A DNA stretch of 40,393 bases from IMG/VR virus record IMGVR_UViG_3300044638_003989, positions 1 to 40,393 of that record. One strand, 5' to 3'. Each line of letters opens with the position of its first letter. Position 1 is the stretch's first letter. This DNA comes from a virus. The translations under genes and the position numbers were made by a program. Positions 16,818-23,983 of the stretch are shown here, in pieces. The notes below the pieces were generated by a model. The model was not told the origin of the DNA. It did no database searches and saw only the letters and a list, made by a program, of their open reading frames with translations.

Positions 16818-17677
16818 TACGCTTTACCCGTAATTTTTAGCTCAATGCGATCTACCCCGTCTTTGCATACGCGAATTGGTGTCACCTCAAACTCAATTAC
16901 GCCAAGCGAACAGCCTGGATAGAGAGCATCTACGCCATAAGCCTTCTTCCCGTTCTCATAGGTCTTCAAGAAGCTACCTGTACGGCCCAAGAACGGTTGG
17001 CGAGCGCGAACAGTTACACCGTCATTTCCATTTTGCACTAGGCGCATACGAGGAAAGCTAGGCATAGTGCCCTTAGAGTGCGTGTGGCCCATAACGTAAA
17101 TGTCCGCATCAGCAACCTTCTGCATATCCTCGATGGCGTTAAACGTAGCTCCAACGGTACGACCACCCCCCTTGCCGTGATTAGCAAAAATATCTAGGTG
17201 GGTTGATTTCTTGTTGCCCAGAATAATGTTCAAGCGAACCAATGCTGTACACCCAAGGTATTTAGCTCCTAGCGAGTGAGCGAGAACGTGGTCGGTATTC
17301 TCGCCATTCTCTAGCTCATAGAAGTGGTTTCCGCCTAACATTCCGATAATACGTCCTTTCATAAAGGAGAGTTCGTTTACTAGCGTCTTAACAACCCCGC
17401 GATAAACACCCTTCATTGTGGCCTTCGTACTGTCGTGCATACCTGCGTTAGCCAAAATTTGACGCTCTGATGTTGAGCAACCATCAGTGAAATCTCCCAT
17501 GCCGAAAAAATAGGTGTTCTTCTTCTTCTTTGCGTAGGCTAAAAACTGCTCCCATTCTTCATGTGCAAATGCCTCTGATTCGCGGTGGATGTCGCCAAAG
17601 GGAATGATGTAGAAGGGCTCATTGAGCTTTGCGTTGATGATAACTGAATGTGCGCTGAATAGTCCGTCTGTTTTCAT
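16817..17677 (-). CDS. Calcineurin-like metallophosphoesterase
   Basis: The 286 residues show the full metallophosphoesterase signature in order: GDIH (28-31), GDFTD (61-65), GGNH (about 114-117), ANHGKGGG (about 163-170) and GHTH (about 196-199). These supply the Asp, His and Asn ligands for two metal ions. Phage members of the family may act on nucleic-acid ends or cyclic nucleotides; the substrate here is unknown. The gene sits in the leftward early operon with recombination genes. Its start overlaps the stop of the upstream gene by four bases. Confidence 0.9.
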   Translation of the reverse strand: MKTDGLFSAHSVIINAKLNEPFYIIPFGDIHRESEAFAHEEWEQFLAYAKKKKNTYFFGMGDFTDGCSTSERQILANAGMHDSTKATMKGVYRGVVKTLVNELSFMKGRIIGMLGGNHFYELENGENTDHVLAHSLGAKYLGCTALVRLNIILGNKKSTHLDIFANHGKGGGRTVGATFNAIEDMQKVADADIYVMGHTHSKGTMPSFPRMRLVQNGNDGVTVRARQPFLGRTGSFLKTYENGKKAYGVDALYPGCSLGVIEFEVTPIRVCKDGVDRIELKITGKA

Positions 17678-17895
17678 TTAATTTCTAATTGTGGTAGTTT
17701 GAGGAAGTCGTTATCGAGTGTCATACAAGCCTGATGCAATGCGTCTCTTGCATCATTGGTAACGTAAATGTATTGTTTGGTTTCACCATCCTTTTGCCAT
17801 GCGAAACCGTGTAGAGCTAGTGCGAGTTTCCATCCCTGTTCGCTTGCAGCCTTGGTTACATATTCGCAATATTGTTTAATTAAATTTAGACTCAT
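17674..17895 (-). CDS. Small hypothetical protein
   Basis: The ATG at 17895 gives 73 residues (MSLNLIKQYCEYVTKAASEQ onward); a TTG seven codons earlier is possible but less likely. The protein is alpha/beta with KLALALHGFAWQKDGETKQY and ends PQLEIK. An AGGG-like sequence lies about 9 bases before the ATG. It overlaps genes on both sides, as is typical for the early operon. No family is recognised. Confidence 0.5.
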   Translation of the reverse strand: MSLNLIKQYCEYVTKAASEQGWKLALALHGFAWQKDGETKQYIYVTNDARDALHQACMTLDNDFLKLPQLEIK

Positions 17896-18235
17896 ATTCT
17901 TTAACCCTGCGAGCAACTGTATCGTGTGAGCAGCTAAAGTTTTTTGAACACTGCTTTATATTGTTTTTATTTTCCTTTAAATAAGCAATCCACTTTTTCA
18001 CATCGTCATCAGTATAAGTTGCGCTTCGTCCCACTTTAAGTGGTGCAATGCCAAACTGTTTGCGAATAGATTTGGCTAATGTTTTGCTAATGTTAAACTC
18101 TATTTCTGCTTTATAAGACCCATTTACTAGAATAAATTTAGAAATTAGCTTTCGTTCTTCTTGTGTTGGAGAGCGAAATACTCCTTTGCTTTTCTTACTT
18201 GGCTTGTATCCGATTGGAGCTGGCAGGTTAATCAT
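17876..18235 (-). CDS. Putative helix-turn-helix DNA-binding protein
   Basis: The 119-residue basic protein starts MINLPAPIGYKPSKKSKGVF. The C-terminal 45 residues (TDDDVKKWIAYLKENKNNIK then CSKNFSCSHDTVARRVKEY) read as a helix-turn-helix, with NFSCSHDTVARRVKE as turn and recognition helix. It lies directly after the HNH gene, overlapping it by four bases. It could be a transcription regulator or the DNA-binding partner of a mobile endonuclease. Confidence 0.5.
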   Translation of the reverse strand: MINLPAPIGYKPSKKSKGVFRSPTQEERKLISKFILVNGSYKAEIEFNISKTLAKSIRKQFGIAPLKVGRSATYTDDDVKKWIAYLKENKNNIKQCSKNFSCSHDTVARRVKEYESKFN

Positions 18236-18636
18236 TTATTGTTTCTTCTTTCTGTGTTTTCTTGTTTTGTTTTAGTTTTATGACACTCCTTGCAAATTGC
18301 GCTAAAACCTTCTTTTTCACACCATAAGTTACGCATCACTTCATTCCAATCGTAGCCGAGAAAACCATTTGACCACTGTTTGTCAATGGGTATTACCGGA
18401 TTTTTATGGTCTGCGTGCATCATGCCCTTTGGATACACTTTCTCGCAAGTGGGGCATTTGTGTAACTTGCACGGCTTACCTGTCTTTGGGTTAATTCCAT
18501 CACCAATGTAAGCCTGTGAAATTGCTTGGTATTTAGCTGGCCATTGTGCCCTCCGTAGTGCCGACATAGCGAAACTACGCATACGGCTAATCGACCAATT
18601 TCCGCCATTGAAAGGCTTTTCAGTTTGCTTTTTCAT
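18232..18636 (-). CDS. HNH-type endonuclease with paired CxxC zinc sites
   Basis: The ATG at 18636 gives 134 residues; an upstream TTG would overlap the previous gene further. The motif order is CPTC (Cys61, Cys64), HADH (74-77), a conserved NEVMRNLWCEKEG segment and ICKECH (Cys115, Cys118, His119). This is the architecture of small phage HNH nucleases, in which the Asp/His pair sits after a zinc knuckle. It may be a homing endonuclease or a nicking enzyme in DNA processing. The KTKTKQENTERRNNK tail is basic and could bind DNA. Confidence 0.75.
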   Translation of the reverse strand: MKKQTEKPFNGGNWSISRMRSFAMSALRRAQWPAKYQAISQAYIGDGINPKTGKPCKLHKCPTCEKVYPKGMMHADHKNPVIPIDKQWSNGFLGYDWNEVMRNLWCEKEGFSAICKECHKTKTKQENTERRNNK

Positions 18637-18919
18637 AGGCGTCTTTAACCTTTTGCCATGAATTACGGTCGCAATCACCACCAAGAGTTTTGTAGTCGCA
18701 TTTCAATGCACGGGTTTCATCATCTTTCAAGAACGCTTTATCAAGCTCTTTTTTGATTAACTGCTGTACTTGCTTATCTAGTGAGTTCCAGCTTAAAGCT
18801 AAACGTTCAGCAAAGTCGCTAACTGCGTAAGACTGACGGCCTAGCATATATCTAAATGCCCAGAACACTAAGTCGCTTTTATTGAAGTAATTATCTATCG
18901 TGTATGTGTGTTTTTTCAT
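18620..18919 (-). CDS. Conserved phage hypothetical protein
   Basis: The 99 residues are mostly helical (MKKHTYTIDNYFNKSDLVFW, then FRYMLGRQSYAVSDFAERLA). The WAFRYMLGR..YAV pattern is familiar from small proteins in phage early regions, but I cannot name a function. The C-terminus (GGDCDRNSWQKVKDAYEKAN) is charged. Its stop lies inside the start of the HNH gene. It is the first coding region downstream of the tRNA on this strand. Confidence 0.5.
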   Translation of the reverse strand: MKKHTYTIDNYFNKSDLVFWAFRYMLGRQSYAVSDFAERLALSWNSLDKQVQQLIKKELDKAFLKDDETRALKCDYKTLGGDCDRNSWQKVKDAYEKAN

Positions 18920-18958
18920 TGGTTTACTGAATCAGTAAATATTATTGTTGAGTAAGAA

Positions 18959-19035
18959 TGGAGCCTCCAGTGTGAGTCGAACACACAACCTACGCATTAC
19001 AAATACGTCGCTCTAGCCAATTGAGCTATGGAGGC
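18959..19035 (-). tRNA. tRNA-Thr, anticodon UGU
   Basis: On the minus strand a full cloverleaf is present: acceptor GCCTCCA/TGGAGGC (7 bp), a D-arm with GCTC/GAGC, an anticodon stem ACGTA/TGCGT (one G-U pair) with loop TTTGTAA, a five-base variable loop and a T-arm GTGTG/CACAC with loop TTCGACT. The 3' discriminator and CCA are encoded. The loop centre TGT reads ACA codons. The gene is 77 nt including CCA and lies in the leftward transcript between the SSB-like and downstream genes. Confidence 0.95.
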
Positions 19036-19041
19036 GAAGGA

Positions 19042-19112
19042 ACCACCAGCAGGATTTCCGCCTGCATTGACTCCATTCAAGGAGCCTCTTTCGATGTTAG
19101 ATGATGGTGGGT
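19042..19112 (-). ncRNA. Degenerate tRNA-like cloverleaf
   Basis: Seven bases from the tRNA-Thr 5' end, the minus strand can fold as a second cloverleaf. It has an acceptor-like CCACCA/TGGTGG, a minimal D-stem TCT/AGA, an anticodon-like stem GCTCC/GGAGT and a T-arm GCAGG/CCTGC with a 7-nt loop CGGAAAT. The T-loop lacks TTC, the anticodon loop has six bases and no CCA is encoded, so it is not a normal tRNA. It may be a decayed tRNA or a tRNA-shaped RNA or processing signal. Confidence 0.35.
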
Positions 19113-19390
19113 AAGAACCCCCTAGTAGCGTAACGTGGCGATTGCTGCCAGACAGAGGCGAGCTAGGGGAAGATGGAGCCTAGTCATCGGTAGGACAGGC
19201 ACTATTCCGCTGTCAGCCACACACTTACTGAGTCTGTTAGCAGGCCAACACTTGATCCAGCTTTCTCACCGAAAGTTTCCAGCGATATATTCCGAAGTCT
19301 CGTCTTGCAAGGAACGGAGTTGGTGACTATTTCTAGTCTGTTAAAAGAACGTTGCCCTAATCTTAACACCTAGGGCGAGTGTGTGCTAGA
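19113..19390. other. Gene-free, hairpin-rich stretch of the leftward transcript
   Basis: No credible gene is found in this stretch. It holds the inverted repeat CCCCTAG (19119-19125) / CTAGGGG (19163-19169), enclosing a smaller TGGC/GCCA hairpin. It also holds GCCCTA (19354-19359) / TAGGGC (19371-19376) just downstream of the SSB-like gene on the minus strand. Together with the neighbouring cloverleaves, this makes about 430 nt of structured transcript. A regulatory or small RNA role is possible but unproven. Confidence 0.4.
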
Positions 19391-19702
19391 TCAGAACGGA
19401 ACGTCTTCAGACTCAACTGCCTTTGTCGCAACATTGCGAATAGGCGTTTGCGGCTTAGAATTAGCATAAGCCTCTGCAAACTTAGCGTTACCAACGTAGG
19501 GAATTTTGACCTCTGCTGCTTTAAGCTCCTTAGAGCTGCGCGGCTTAATGGAATAGTCGTTGCCAAACTTATCCGGAACTTCATTCGCCCAAAGGGTCAG
19601 ACTAATGTAGTCCTTCTTTCCTTTGAAAACAAAGGTGGGGTTCTCTTTGATAAAGTCGCGGAGAGCGTTAATGTCGATTTGTAGGTGGATGTTTTTATTC
19701 AT
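19391..19702 (-). CDS. Single-stranded DNA-binding protein-like
   Basis: The 103 residues end in ESEDVPF, which matches the acidic DxxPF tip by which SSB proteins recruit partners. The body includes strand-rich segments (NKNIHLQIDINAL, KKDYISLTLWANEVPDKF, DYSIKPRSS, VKIPYVGNAKF) compatible with a compact OB fold, but canonical SSB sequence identity is not evident. It is immediately downstream of the ERF gene, with a five-base gap, and near the exonuclease, which is the usual setting for a phage recombination SSB. Confidence 0.65.
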   Translation of the reverse strand: MNKNIHLQIDINALRDFIKENPTFVFKGKKDYISLTLWANEVPDKFGNDYSIKPRSSKELKAAEVKIPYVGNAKFAEAYANSKPQTPIRNVATKAVESEDVPF

Positions 19703-19707
19703 GGTGT

Positions 19708-20304
19708 TTACTTGGAAACTGTTTCGATGCAGCGTTTAATTACGATAGCAGATTGTTCGGCAGAAAGCTCTTTTGATGTCTTTACGCCATAATGAGCGAA
19801 GGCTTTTGCAACTACGGGGCCAGTGTCGGAAATAGAAGCGAAGGTGTTGATAGTTTCAATGTCTGCTTTGTTAGCCATTGCTGGCGATTGCGTGGCTTTT
19901 ACTGGCATTTGACTAGGCTTTGCAGCTTCCCCGTCATCGTCACTTTGGAATAGGCCGCAAATCGCAGCCAATCCATAGCGACGACCATAGGTCATAGCAG
20001 AGCCGTAACCCTGTGGATCGTTCTTAGGCAAAGGAATGATTGCAGTGTCCTCAATCCACTCACCGGACGAGTGTAAAAGAATGGTGGTAAGGCCTAGTTT
20101 TCCAGCATCGCTAGGGGTAGGATGCTGGCTAAAGAAGATACCATGCTTATTGAGCGCAGGCTTAATTGCCTCGATGACGCTTTGTAGGTCAGCATAACGG
20201 TTATTGAAATGAGGGTTTGTCGAATCCTTGGTTGCCCAAGTAATTTCAGCTTGTGCAGCTACGAGAGCGGGCGCAAGCTTAACAAGACTATTTGACGTTT
20301 TCAT
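19708..20304 (-). CDS. erf: ERF-family single-strand annealing protein
   Basis: The ATG at 20304 gives 198 residues; an ATG 20 codons upstream exists, but the family similarity begins at MKTSNSLVKLAPALVAAQAE. The domain shows NNRYADLQSVIEAIKPALNK, then GLTTILLHSSGEWIED and DPQGYGSAMTYGRRYGLAAI followed by the acidic GLFQSDDDGEAA, all ERF landmarks. The protein would anneal complementary single strands in phage recombination and genome circularisation. With the exonuclease and SSB-like genes it makes a complete recombination module. Confidence 0.92.
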   Translation of the reverse strand: MKTSNSLVKLAPALVAAQAEITWATKDSTNPHFNNRYADLQSVIEAIKPALNKHGIFFSQHPTPSDAGKLGLTTILLHSSGEWIEDTAIIPLPKNDPQGYGSAMTYGRRYGLAAICGLFQSDDDGEAAKPSQMPVKATQSPAMANKADIETINTFASISDTGPVVAKAFAHYGVKTSKELSAEQSAIVIKRCIETVSK

Positions 20305-20563
20305 GTTTCTTTTGTTTGAGTGTATCTGCGACTTTATTGAACATTTCTCCGCTAAGAGTGCCATTACGCATAGCGATAGCCATATTCAGCTTTAAATAGC
20401 GTTCAATTGCAAGGTTTTGGCCTCGCTCATCTTCGCTATGGATTACATCTGTAAGCACTTCATTGAGTGCTTCTTCTTCTTTATTACTTAGTGTTTGCAT
20501 TGCAACATAAATAGTGGCGTCTTTTCCCGTTAGGTCAAGATAAATTTGTTCCTCAAGCACCAC
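20288..20563 (-). CDS. Small helical hypothetical protein
   Basis: This is up to 91 residues from a GTG; an ATG at 20500 would give 70 residues (MQTLSNKEEEALNEVLTDVI onward). The protein is charged and helical with no known motif. The longer form overlaps the exonuclease gene by 34 bases, and the end overlaps the ERF start by 17 bases. Neither start has a convincing ribosome binding site. It is likely an accessory of the recombination module, by position only. Confidence 0.45.
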   Translation of the reverse strand: MVLEEQIYLDLTGKDATIYVAMQTLSNKEEEALNEVLTDVIHSEDERGQNLAIERYLKLNMAIAMRNGTLSGEMFNKVADTLKQKKHENVK

Positions 20564-21339
20564 AATTTATGGGTAGCCTTAAAGCACTCCCATGCGTGGC
20601 TTAATTGAGAATGGTCAAACCAAACAGTTTCTACGCGCCCAGGCTCAGTGCTGCTGATGAATACCAGCGCGGCCTTAGCCATAGGGTGAAGCTCACGTTG
20701 GCCTTTGCCAAACTTGGAAACGTGGTAGGCCGCAAGCTGCCAAGGATAGGTTTCACTAACCTCAATTTTTTCGTTCGGCTTGGTTTTCTTAGTCTTGAAG
20801 TCAACGATGACGGGAGCGGTTAAAGGCATAATGTCTGCCAGTCCTTCCGTATCGATTATCCATCCCGCCAAGTCAACGCAACCAGCGTAGCCAATCTCGC
20901 TGTTTACGGTGATGGATTCACTAACTTGCTCCTTAATGTTTATTCCACGAACAATGTCTAGTGCTGGCAATACATAGTGCTTTAGTTCCTGTGCCCATTC
21001 CTCGCCGTTTAAGGCATTTTCTAGTGCCTTATGGACGTTCGTACCGAGGTCTGCCGCCATGCCCACCTGTTGGCTCGCCTTTTCGCGTACATAAGCAATC
21101 CATTCATCTTCATTTTCTCCGCCATAAGCAGGCCGTGAATATGCCACTTTAAGAGCCTCTTTAATCTGCCACTCAGTAAGGAATGGCTTAGAGATAACAT
21201 CGAAAACTGTAGTTACCGAAGGCAATAAATTCTGCTTACGTGCATCAGTAACCGTAGTTGGTCGCGTCTTATTCTTGGACCCTGGCTTTGTAGCCTGCTT
21301 GTGGCAAGCGTTTCCGTCCTTGTCGTAATAGTGTCCCAT
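20530..21339 (-). CDS. PD-(D/E)XK exonuclease (RecB/Cas4/lambda-exo-like)
   Basis: The ATG at 21339 gives 269 residues and begins MGHYYDKDGN; a TTG 17 codons upstream lies within the previous gene. Key segments are LGTNVHKALE (about 98-107), GYAGCVDLAGW (about 149-159, the Asp) and VIVDFKTKK (about 175-183, the Asp..Glu/Lys core), followed by YPWQLAAYHV. This order is typical of phage recombination exonucleases. It would resect double-strand ends to give 3' overhangs for the ERF protein. It begins one base after the upstream stop. Confidence 0.85.
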   Translation of the reverse strand: MGHYYDKDGNACHKQATKPGSKNKTRPTTVTDARKQNLLPSVTTVFDVISKPFLTEWQIKEALKVAYSRPAYGGENEDEWIAYVREKASQQVGMAADLGTNVHKALENALNGEEWAQELKHYVLPALDIVRGINIKEQVSESITVNSEIGYAGCVDLAGWIIDTEGLADIMPLTAPVIVDFKTKKTKPNEKIEVSETYPWQLAAYHVSKFGKGQRELHPMAKAALVFISSTEPGRVETVWFDHSQLSHAWECFKATHKLWCLRNKFILT

Positions 21340-21340
21340 T

Positions 21341-21685
21341 TTAGCGTTTTTTATTTGTGTATGTTGTCTTAATTGATTCGTGCCCTGCAATTAGGTTTGA
21401 TAGTTTATCCCTATCAACATCATAAATTCCAGCTCTTTTTAAAACATTCCTAATAGAGTCATTTGACCTTCCAATTTTGTTAGCAATTACTTGAATCGGT
21501 ATCTGCTTTTGATATTGTTCAATTATTTGCTGTTTTTCGCTGTCAGTTAACTTATACCCAATTTTTGATTTTGGTAAATAAGTTCCAGTTACTGCGCCTC
21601 CACCGCGCCGATAAAACTCATATTTTTCTTTCACCTTTGCTGAATTAAGAAAAGCAAAAAGTGATGCTACGTGTTCATTACTCAT
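21341..21685 (-). CDS. Putative helix-turn-helix DNA-binding protein
   Basis: The ATG at 21685 gives 114 residues (MSNEHVASLFAFLNSAKVKE onward). It is preceded by GGAGGTGATC, a near-perfect anti-16S sequence about 3 bases upstream; this sequence also encodes the end of the previous gene. Residues about 55-90 (LTDSEKQQIIEQYQKQIPIQ, VIANKIGRSNDSIRNVLKRA, GIYD) form a resolvase/homeodomain-type HTH. It overlaps the previous gene by ATGA. It may be a regulator of the leftward operon or the targeting domain of a mobile element. Confidence 0.55.
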   Translation of the reverse strand: MSNEHVASLFAFLNSAKVKEKYEFYRRGGGAVTGTYLPKSKIGYKLTDSEKQQIIEQYQKQIPIQVIANKIGRSNDSIRNVLKRAGIYDVDRDKLSNLIAGHESIKTTYTNKKR

Positions 21686-21888
21686 TCGATCACCTCCCGT
21701 AGCCAAGAACGAGACTCGGTTTCTAGGTCATATTGCAAGTCTGCGTCGGATTGTTGAAAACGAAGGCGTTCAATTTCTTCCAGTGCCCAGAAAAGGTCTT
21801 CAATTAAGATTGATACCTCCCGGCAGTCATCCTGCGTTGCGGCCCACTTTTTGGTATTTATAAGTCTTGTATGTGGATGTTCTTCCAT
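21682..21888 (-). CDS. Small hypothetical protein
   Basis: The ATG at 21888 gives 68 residues (MEEHPHTRLINTKKWAATQD onward); an ATG 16 codons upstream would overlap the previous gene. The middle (CREVSILIEDLFWALEEIERL) is an amphipathic helix. Its 3' end carries the strong ribosome binding site of the next gene. No family is recognised. Confidence 0.5.
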   Translation of the reverse strand: MEEHPHTRLINTKKWAATQDDCREVSILIEDLFWALEEIERLRFQQSDADLQYDLETESRSWLREVIE

Positions 21889-21889
21889 T

Positions 21890-22195
21890 TTAGTAACCCC
21901 TAATCTTAATCCATTCATTGTGTAACTTGTTGGCATTATCGGATTGAATATTTGAAAACTTTGATGCTTCTACATAGTCGGAATAAGCACTTGTTTCAAC
22001 TGCTTGAAGGCGGACATATTCCGCATAAGCCTCAGTAGTTTTTTTAGTAGCATCCATATACTTTCGAAAAACCTCACTAATTTGATTTGTTGCATCTAGG
22101 CTTTTCTTAGATGCGTCCATGAAAGCTAGAAAAGCTTCCTGTTCGGCGTTTAGTTGTGTGTCAGTCATGTGTTTTTGTGTGTTAGTTGGCGCCAC
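21890..22195 (-). CDS. Small helical hypothetical protein at the start of the leftward operon
   Basis: This is 101 residues from a GTG, or 92 from the ATG at 22168. The GTG has an AGGTGA about ten bases upstream, whereas the ATG has no ribosome binding site. Nearly the whole chain is helical with repeated Asp-Ala-(Ser/Thr)-Lys-Lys units (FMDASKKSLDATN, KYMDATKKTTEAYAEY), suggesting a coiled coil. It is the first credible gene of the leftward operon. No function is evident. Confidence 0.5.
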   Translation of the reverse strand: MAPTNTQKHMTDTQLNAEQEAFLAFMDASKKSLDATNQISEVFRKYMDATKKTTEAYAEYVRLQAVETSAYSDYVEASKFSNIQSDNANKLHNEWIKIRGY

Positions 22196-22388
22196 CTTTA
22201 TTTCGTCACCTGATGGCTAGGTAAGAGGATCGTTGATGGGTTTCGTCGCCCCATGACCCAAAACCTATTTTGCGCTTGTTGAAAATGCGAGCTAATTTTT
22301 TCAACATTTTGATTTTACGGGCTGAGTTGTCGCAATACCAAGCACTTACGACATGACAAAGTTGGTAGCTGCCAGTTGACGTTTGCAC

Positions 22389-22839
22389 GAAGTGGTAGAT
22401 TGTAGTTCTTACCGAGCGGGTGGAACTGCTAGGTAAAACTAGCTTGCCCGCTCTGGTCTTAGTCCCGTACAGGCACCTCCACCCGCCCTGTACGGGATTT
22501 TATGCTTTACTCGATGGCCATACTGCCAAAAGCACGATACTCATCAGAGGATAGGTTTTGTCGCAAGTCCAAGTAAGGTTGGGAGGTATTCCTGCTTGGC
22601 AACCAATGAAATTCACGGAACTCAAGGTCAGGGAAGCGAGACAAGACCGAATAGCGACCAGTAACACGGCGATCCGAAGGGTTAGACTACCAAGGGCAGA
22701 GCTTTGCTTTGCTCCTTAAACCTCCCTTTCTGGAATCTTAGGTAGGGAAGCGAAAACGGAAGGTTGTTTTACGTTCAAACTTTAACCTTTAAATTTTTAA
22801 CTTTTTAATTTAAAAGAATAAATAATTTAGACTTGACTG
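22389..22839. other. Divergent intergenic region
   Basis: No gene is supported here, apart from the RNA structures listed separately. The 5' part contains the pseudoknot-capable hairpins. The middle, 22500-22760, has several short inverted segments, such as GGTTG/CAACC around 22577-22613 and GAGC/GCTC at about 22696-22714. The 3' part, 22775-22830, is very AT-rich with TTTAAC-like repeats and could be a DNA-unwinding or UP-type element before the rightward promoter. The promoter of the leftward operon must lie here, but I cannot place it. Confidence 0.5.
22414..22497 (+). ncRNA. Two-hairpin RNA with pseudoknot or switch potential
   Basis: Hairpin I has outer stem GAGCGGG (22414-22420) / CCCGCTC (22447-22453) and inner stem GCTAG/CTAGC (22428-22432/22439-22443). 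Hairpin II has an 11-bp perfect stem TCCCGTACAGG (22463-22473) / CCTGTACGGGA (22487-22497) with a 13-nt loop, followed by a short T run. Loop bases TCCACCCGC (22478-22486) are fully complementary to GCGGGTGGA (22416-22424) in hairpin I. The elements can therefore form a kissing or pseudoknot structure, or exclude each other. The strand and whether it terminates are uncertain, since both strands can fold. Confidence 0.5.
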
Positions 22840-22875
22840 TTGATTTTTGTAAGAAAAAAGGCATAGTTTTCTTAC
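22840..22875 (+). promoter_or_regulatory. Putative early rightward promoter with overlapping operator-like inverted repeat
   Basis: A TTGATT box (22840-22845) lies 18 bases before TAGTTT (22864-22869), a moderate sigma70-like promoter pointing at thyX. A perfect 9-bp inverted repeat, GTAAGAAAA (22849-22857) / TTTTCTTAC (22867-22875), overlaps the spacer and the -10 box. This is typical for a repressor operator, or it could be a hairpin in the 5' UTR. A second -35-like TTGACT sits at 22833. Confidence 0.45.
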
Positions 22876-22921
22876 AGTTGACAGAGGAGAAAACGCCAAA
22901 AGCAAGCACAAACTCAAAGAA

Positions 22922-23542
22922 ATGAATAACACAGTAGAATTGATTGGACATTACGGCAACGATGAGATTCACGCGCTAAGCGCATGGACTAGCACTAGCC
23001 GCGAGCTGGACGCTAAGAAAAAGGAGCGCATACCAGCGCTTTTAAGCCAGCTAGCAGAGGCCGGACACCACACGCCTTTCGAGAAGTCAATGATCCATTT
23101 TTTGGTGCGCTGCGATACCGCTAGCCACATTCACCTTTTGAAGCATCGCATCGGCGTCTCCGTTAACGGTGAGTCTGCCCGTTACAAAGAAATTAAGGCC
23201 ACCTCAAGCGTCATCCCTAGTGATTGGCCTATTGACATTCAAAATGCTCTTAAAGCGCACGCAATAGACTCTGACAGGCTTTACCACGCAACCATTGCAC
23301 GCTTAACTCCAGCTTTAGGGCGAGCCAGGGCAAAAGAAAGTGCGCGATTTTTCTTGACCTACGCAAATCAGCTTACCCTTGACGTAAGTTTCAACTTCCG
23401 CTCCTTCGTGCATTTTCTTGGTCTTCGCAACAAGCCTACGGCACAAAAAGAAATTAGGGACATAGCTGCGAATATGCTTGACCTAGTGAAAAGCATCGAA
23501 GGAAACCCGTTTAAGGCAACGATTGAGGCTTTTAAGCTATGA
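22922..23542 (+). CDS. thyX: Flavin-dependent thymidylate synthase ThyX
   Basis: The 206 residues have the ThyX fold signatures: AEAGHHTPFEKSMIHFLVRC (47-64), the active-site motif HRIGVSVNGESARY (75-88; catalytic Ser80, His75, Arg76, Arg87) and a C-terminal LRNKPTAQKEIRDIA segment that binds FAD and dUMP. The motif is one residue longer than the usual RHRxxSxNExSxRY and has Lys before HR; this variant is seen in phage ThyX. It methylates dUMP with CH2-THF, NADPH and FAD. It is the first gene of the rightward early operon. Confidence 0.92.
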   Translation: MNNTVELIGHYGNDEIHALSAWTSTSRELDAKKKERIPALLSQLAEAGHHTPFEKSMIHFLVRCDTASHIHLLKHRIGVSVNGESARYKEIKATSSVIPSDWPIDIQNALKAHAIDSDRLYHATIARLTPALGRARAKESARFFLTYANQLTLDVSFNFRSFVHFLGLRNKPTAQKEIRDIAANMLDLVKSIEGNPFKATIEAFKL

Positions 23543-23736
23543 GCACACTGAACGAGATTGAGCGTTACGCCGCATCAGAACTAGGTTTCTCCTACGGTGG
23601 AATCGTCTCTACACCTAACGAAAACCCGCACTTCTGGAAGGATGAAAGTGGAAAATGGATGAATGAGGATGAACTTAAAAAACTAATCAATGAACACTTC
23701 AAGACAGGGCGAAGCACCGTGGATTTTCTACGTTGA
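23539..23736 (+). CDS. Small hypothetical protein
   Basis: The 65 residues start by ATGA overlap with thyX. The chain is acidic and helical at the ends (MSTLNEIERYAASELGFSYG, then EDELKKLINEHFKTGRS). Its 3' end overlaps the following SWIM protein gene by about 47 bases in another frame, so one of the two starts may be different. No domain is recognised. Confidence 0.45.
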   Translation: MSTLNEIERYAASELGFSYGGIVSTPNENPHFWKDESGKWMNEDELKKLINEHFKTGRSTVDFLR

Positions 23737-23941
23737 GTCTGCATCAGGTGAAGGGGAATACACGGTTAACGCCTTAACTTCCACCTGCACTTGCAGGGAT
23801 GACATATTTCGCTGCGCTCCTAAACGTAGGGCTAATCAACCATTTGTAGCTTGGCCAAGTAAGGAAAGGACGATTTGTTCACATCAGACGCAGATTTTTC
23901 TTGCGTTAGGACGTAAGAGGGCACTTGAATGGCGTCGTTAG
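23690..23941 (+). CDS. SWIM zinc-finger-like small protein
   Basis: The 83 residues carry a CxC...CxH arrangement: CTC (about 33-35) and ICSH (about 62-65), with YTVNALTSTCTCRDD before and the QTQIFLALGR helix after. This is the SWIM finger pattern of proteins that bind DNA or other proteins. The central part carries a basic loop (RCAPKRRANQP). It ends 43 bases before the first cassette boundary. The start is ambiguous because of the overlap with the upstream gene. Confidence 0.6.
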   Translation: MNTSRQGEAPWIFYVESASGEGEYTVNALTSTCTCRDDIFRCAPKRRANQPFVAWPSKERTICSHQTQIFLALGRKRALEWRR

Positions 23942-23983
23942 CTAAATAAACAACAAAAACAAATTAAAAAGCGGGATATTCTC

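Noticed and set aside
19135-19326. A 63-codon plus-strand frame in the structured region
   Set aside because: It opposes the operon, has Arg/Ser-biased random composition and overlaps inverted repeats. It is more likely non-coding RNA.
22206-22388. A 60-codon frame on the minus strand upstream of the leftward operon
   Set aside because: It needs a GTG start, has no ribosome binding site, and overlaps the control region. The internal ATG gives only 33 codons.
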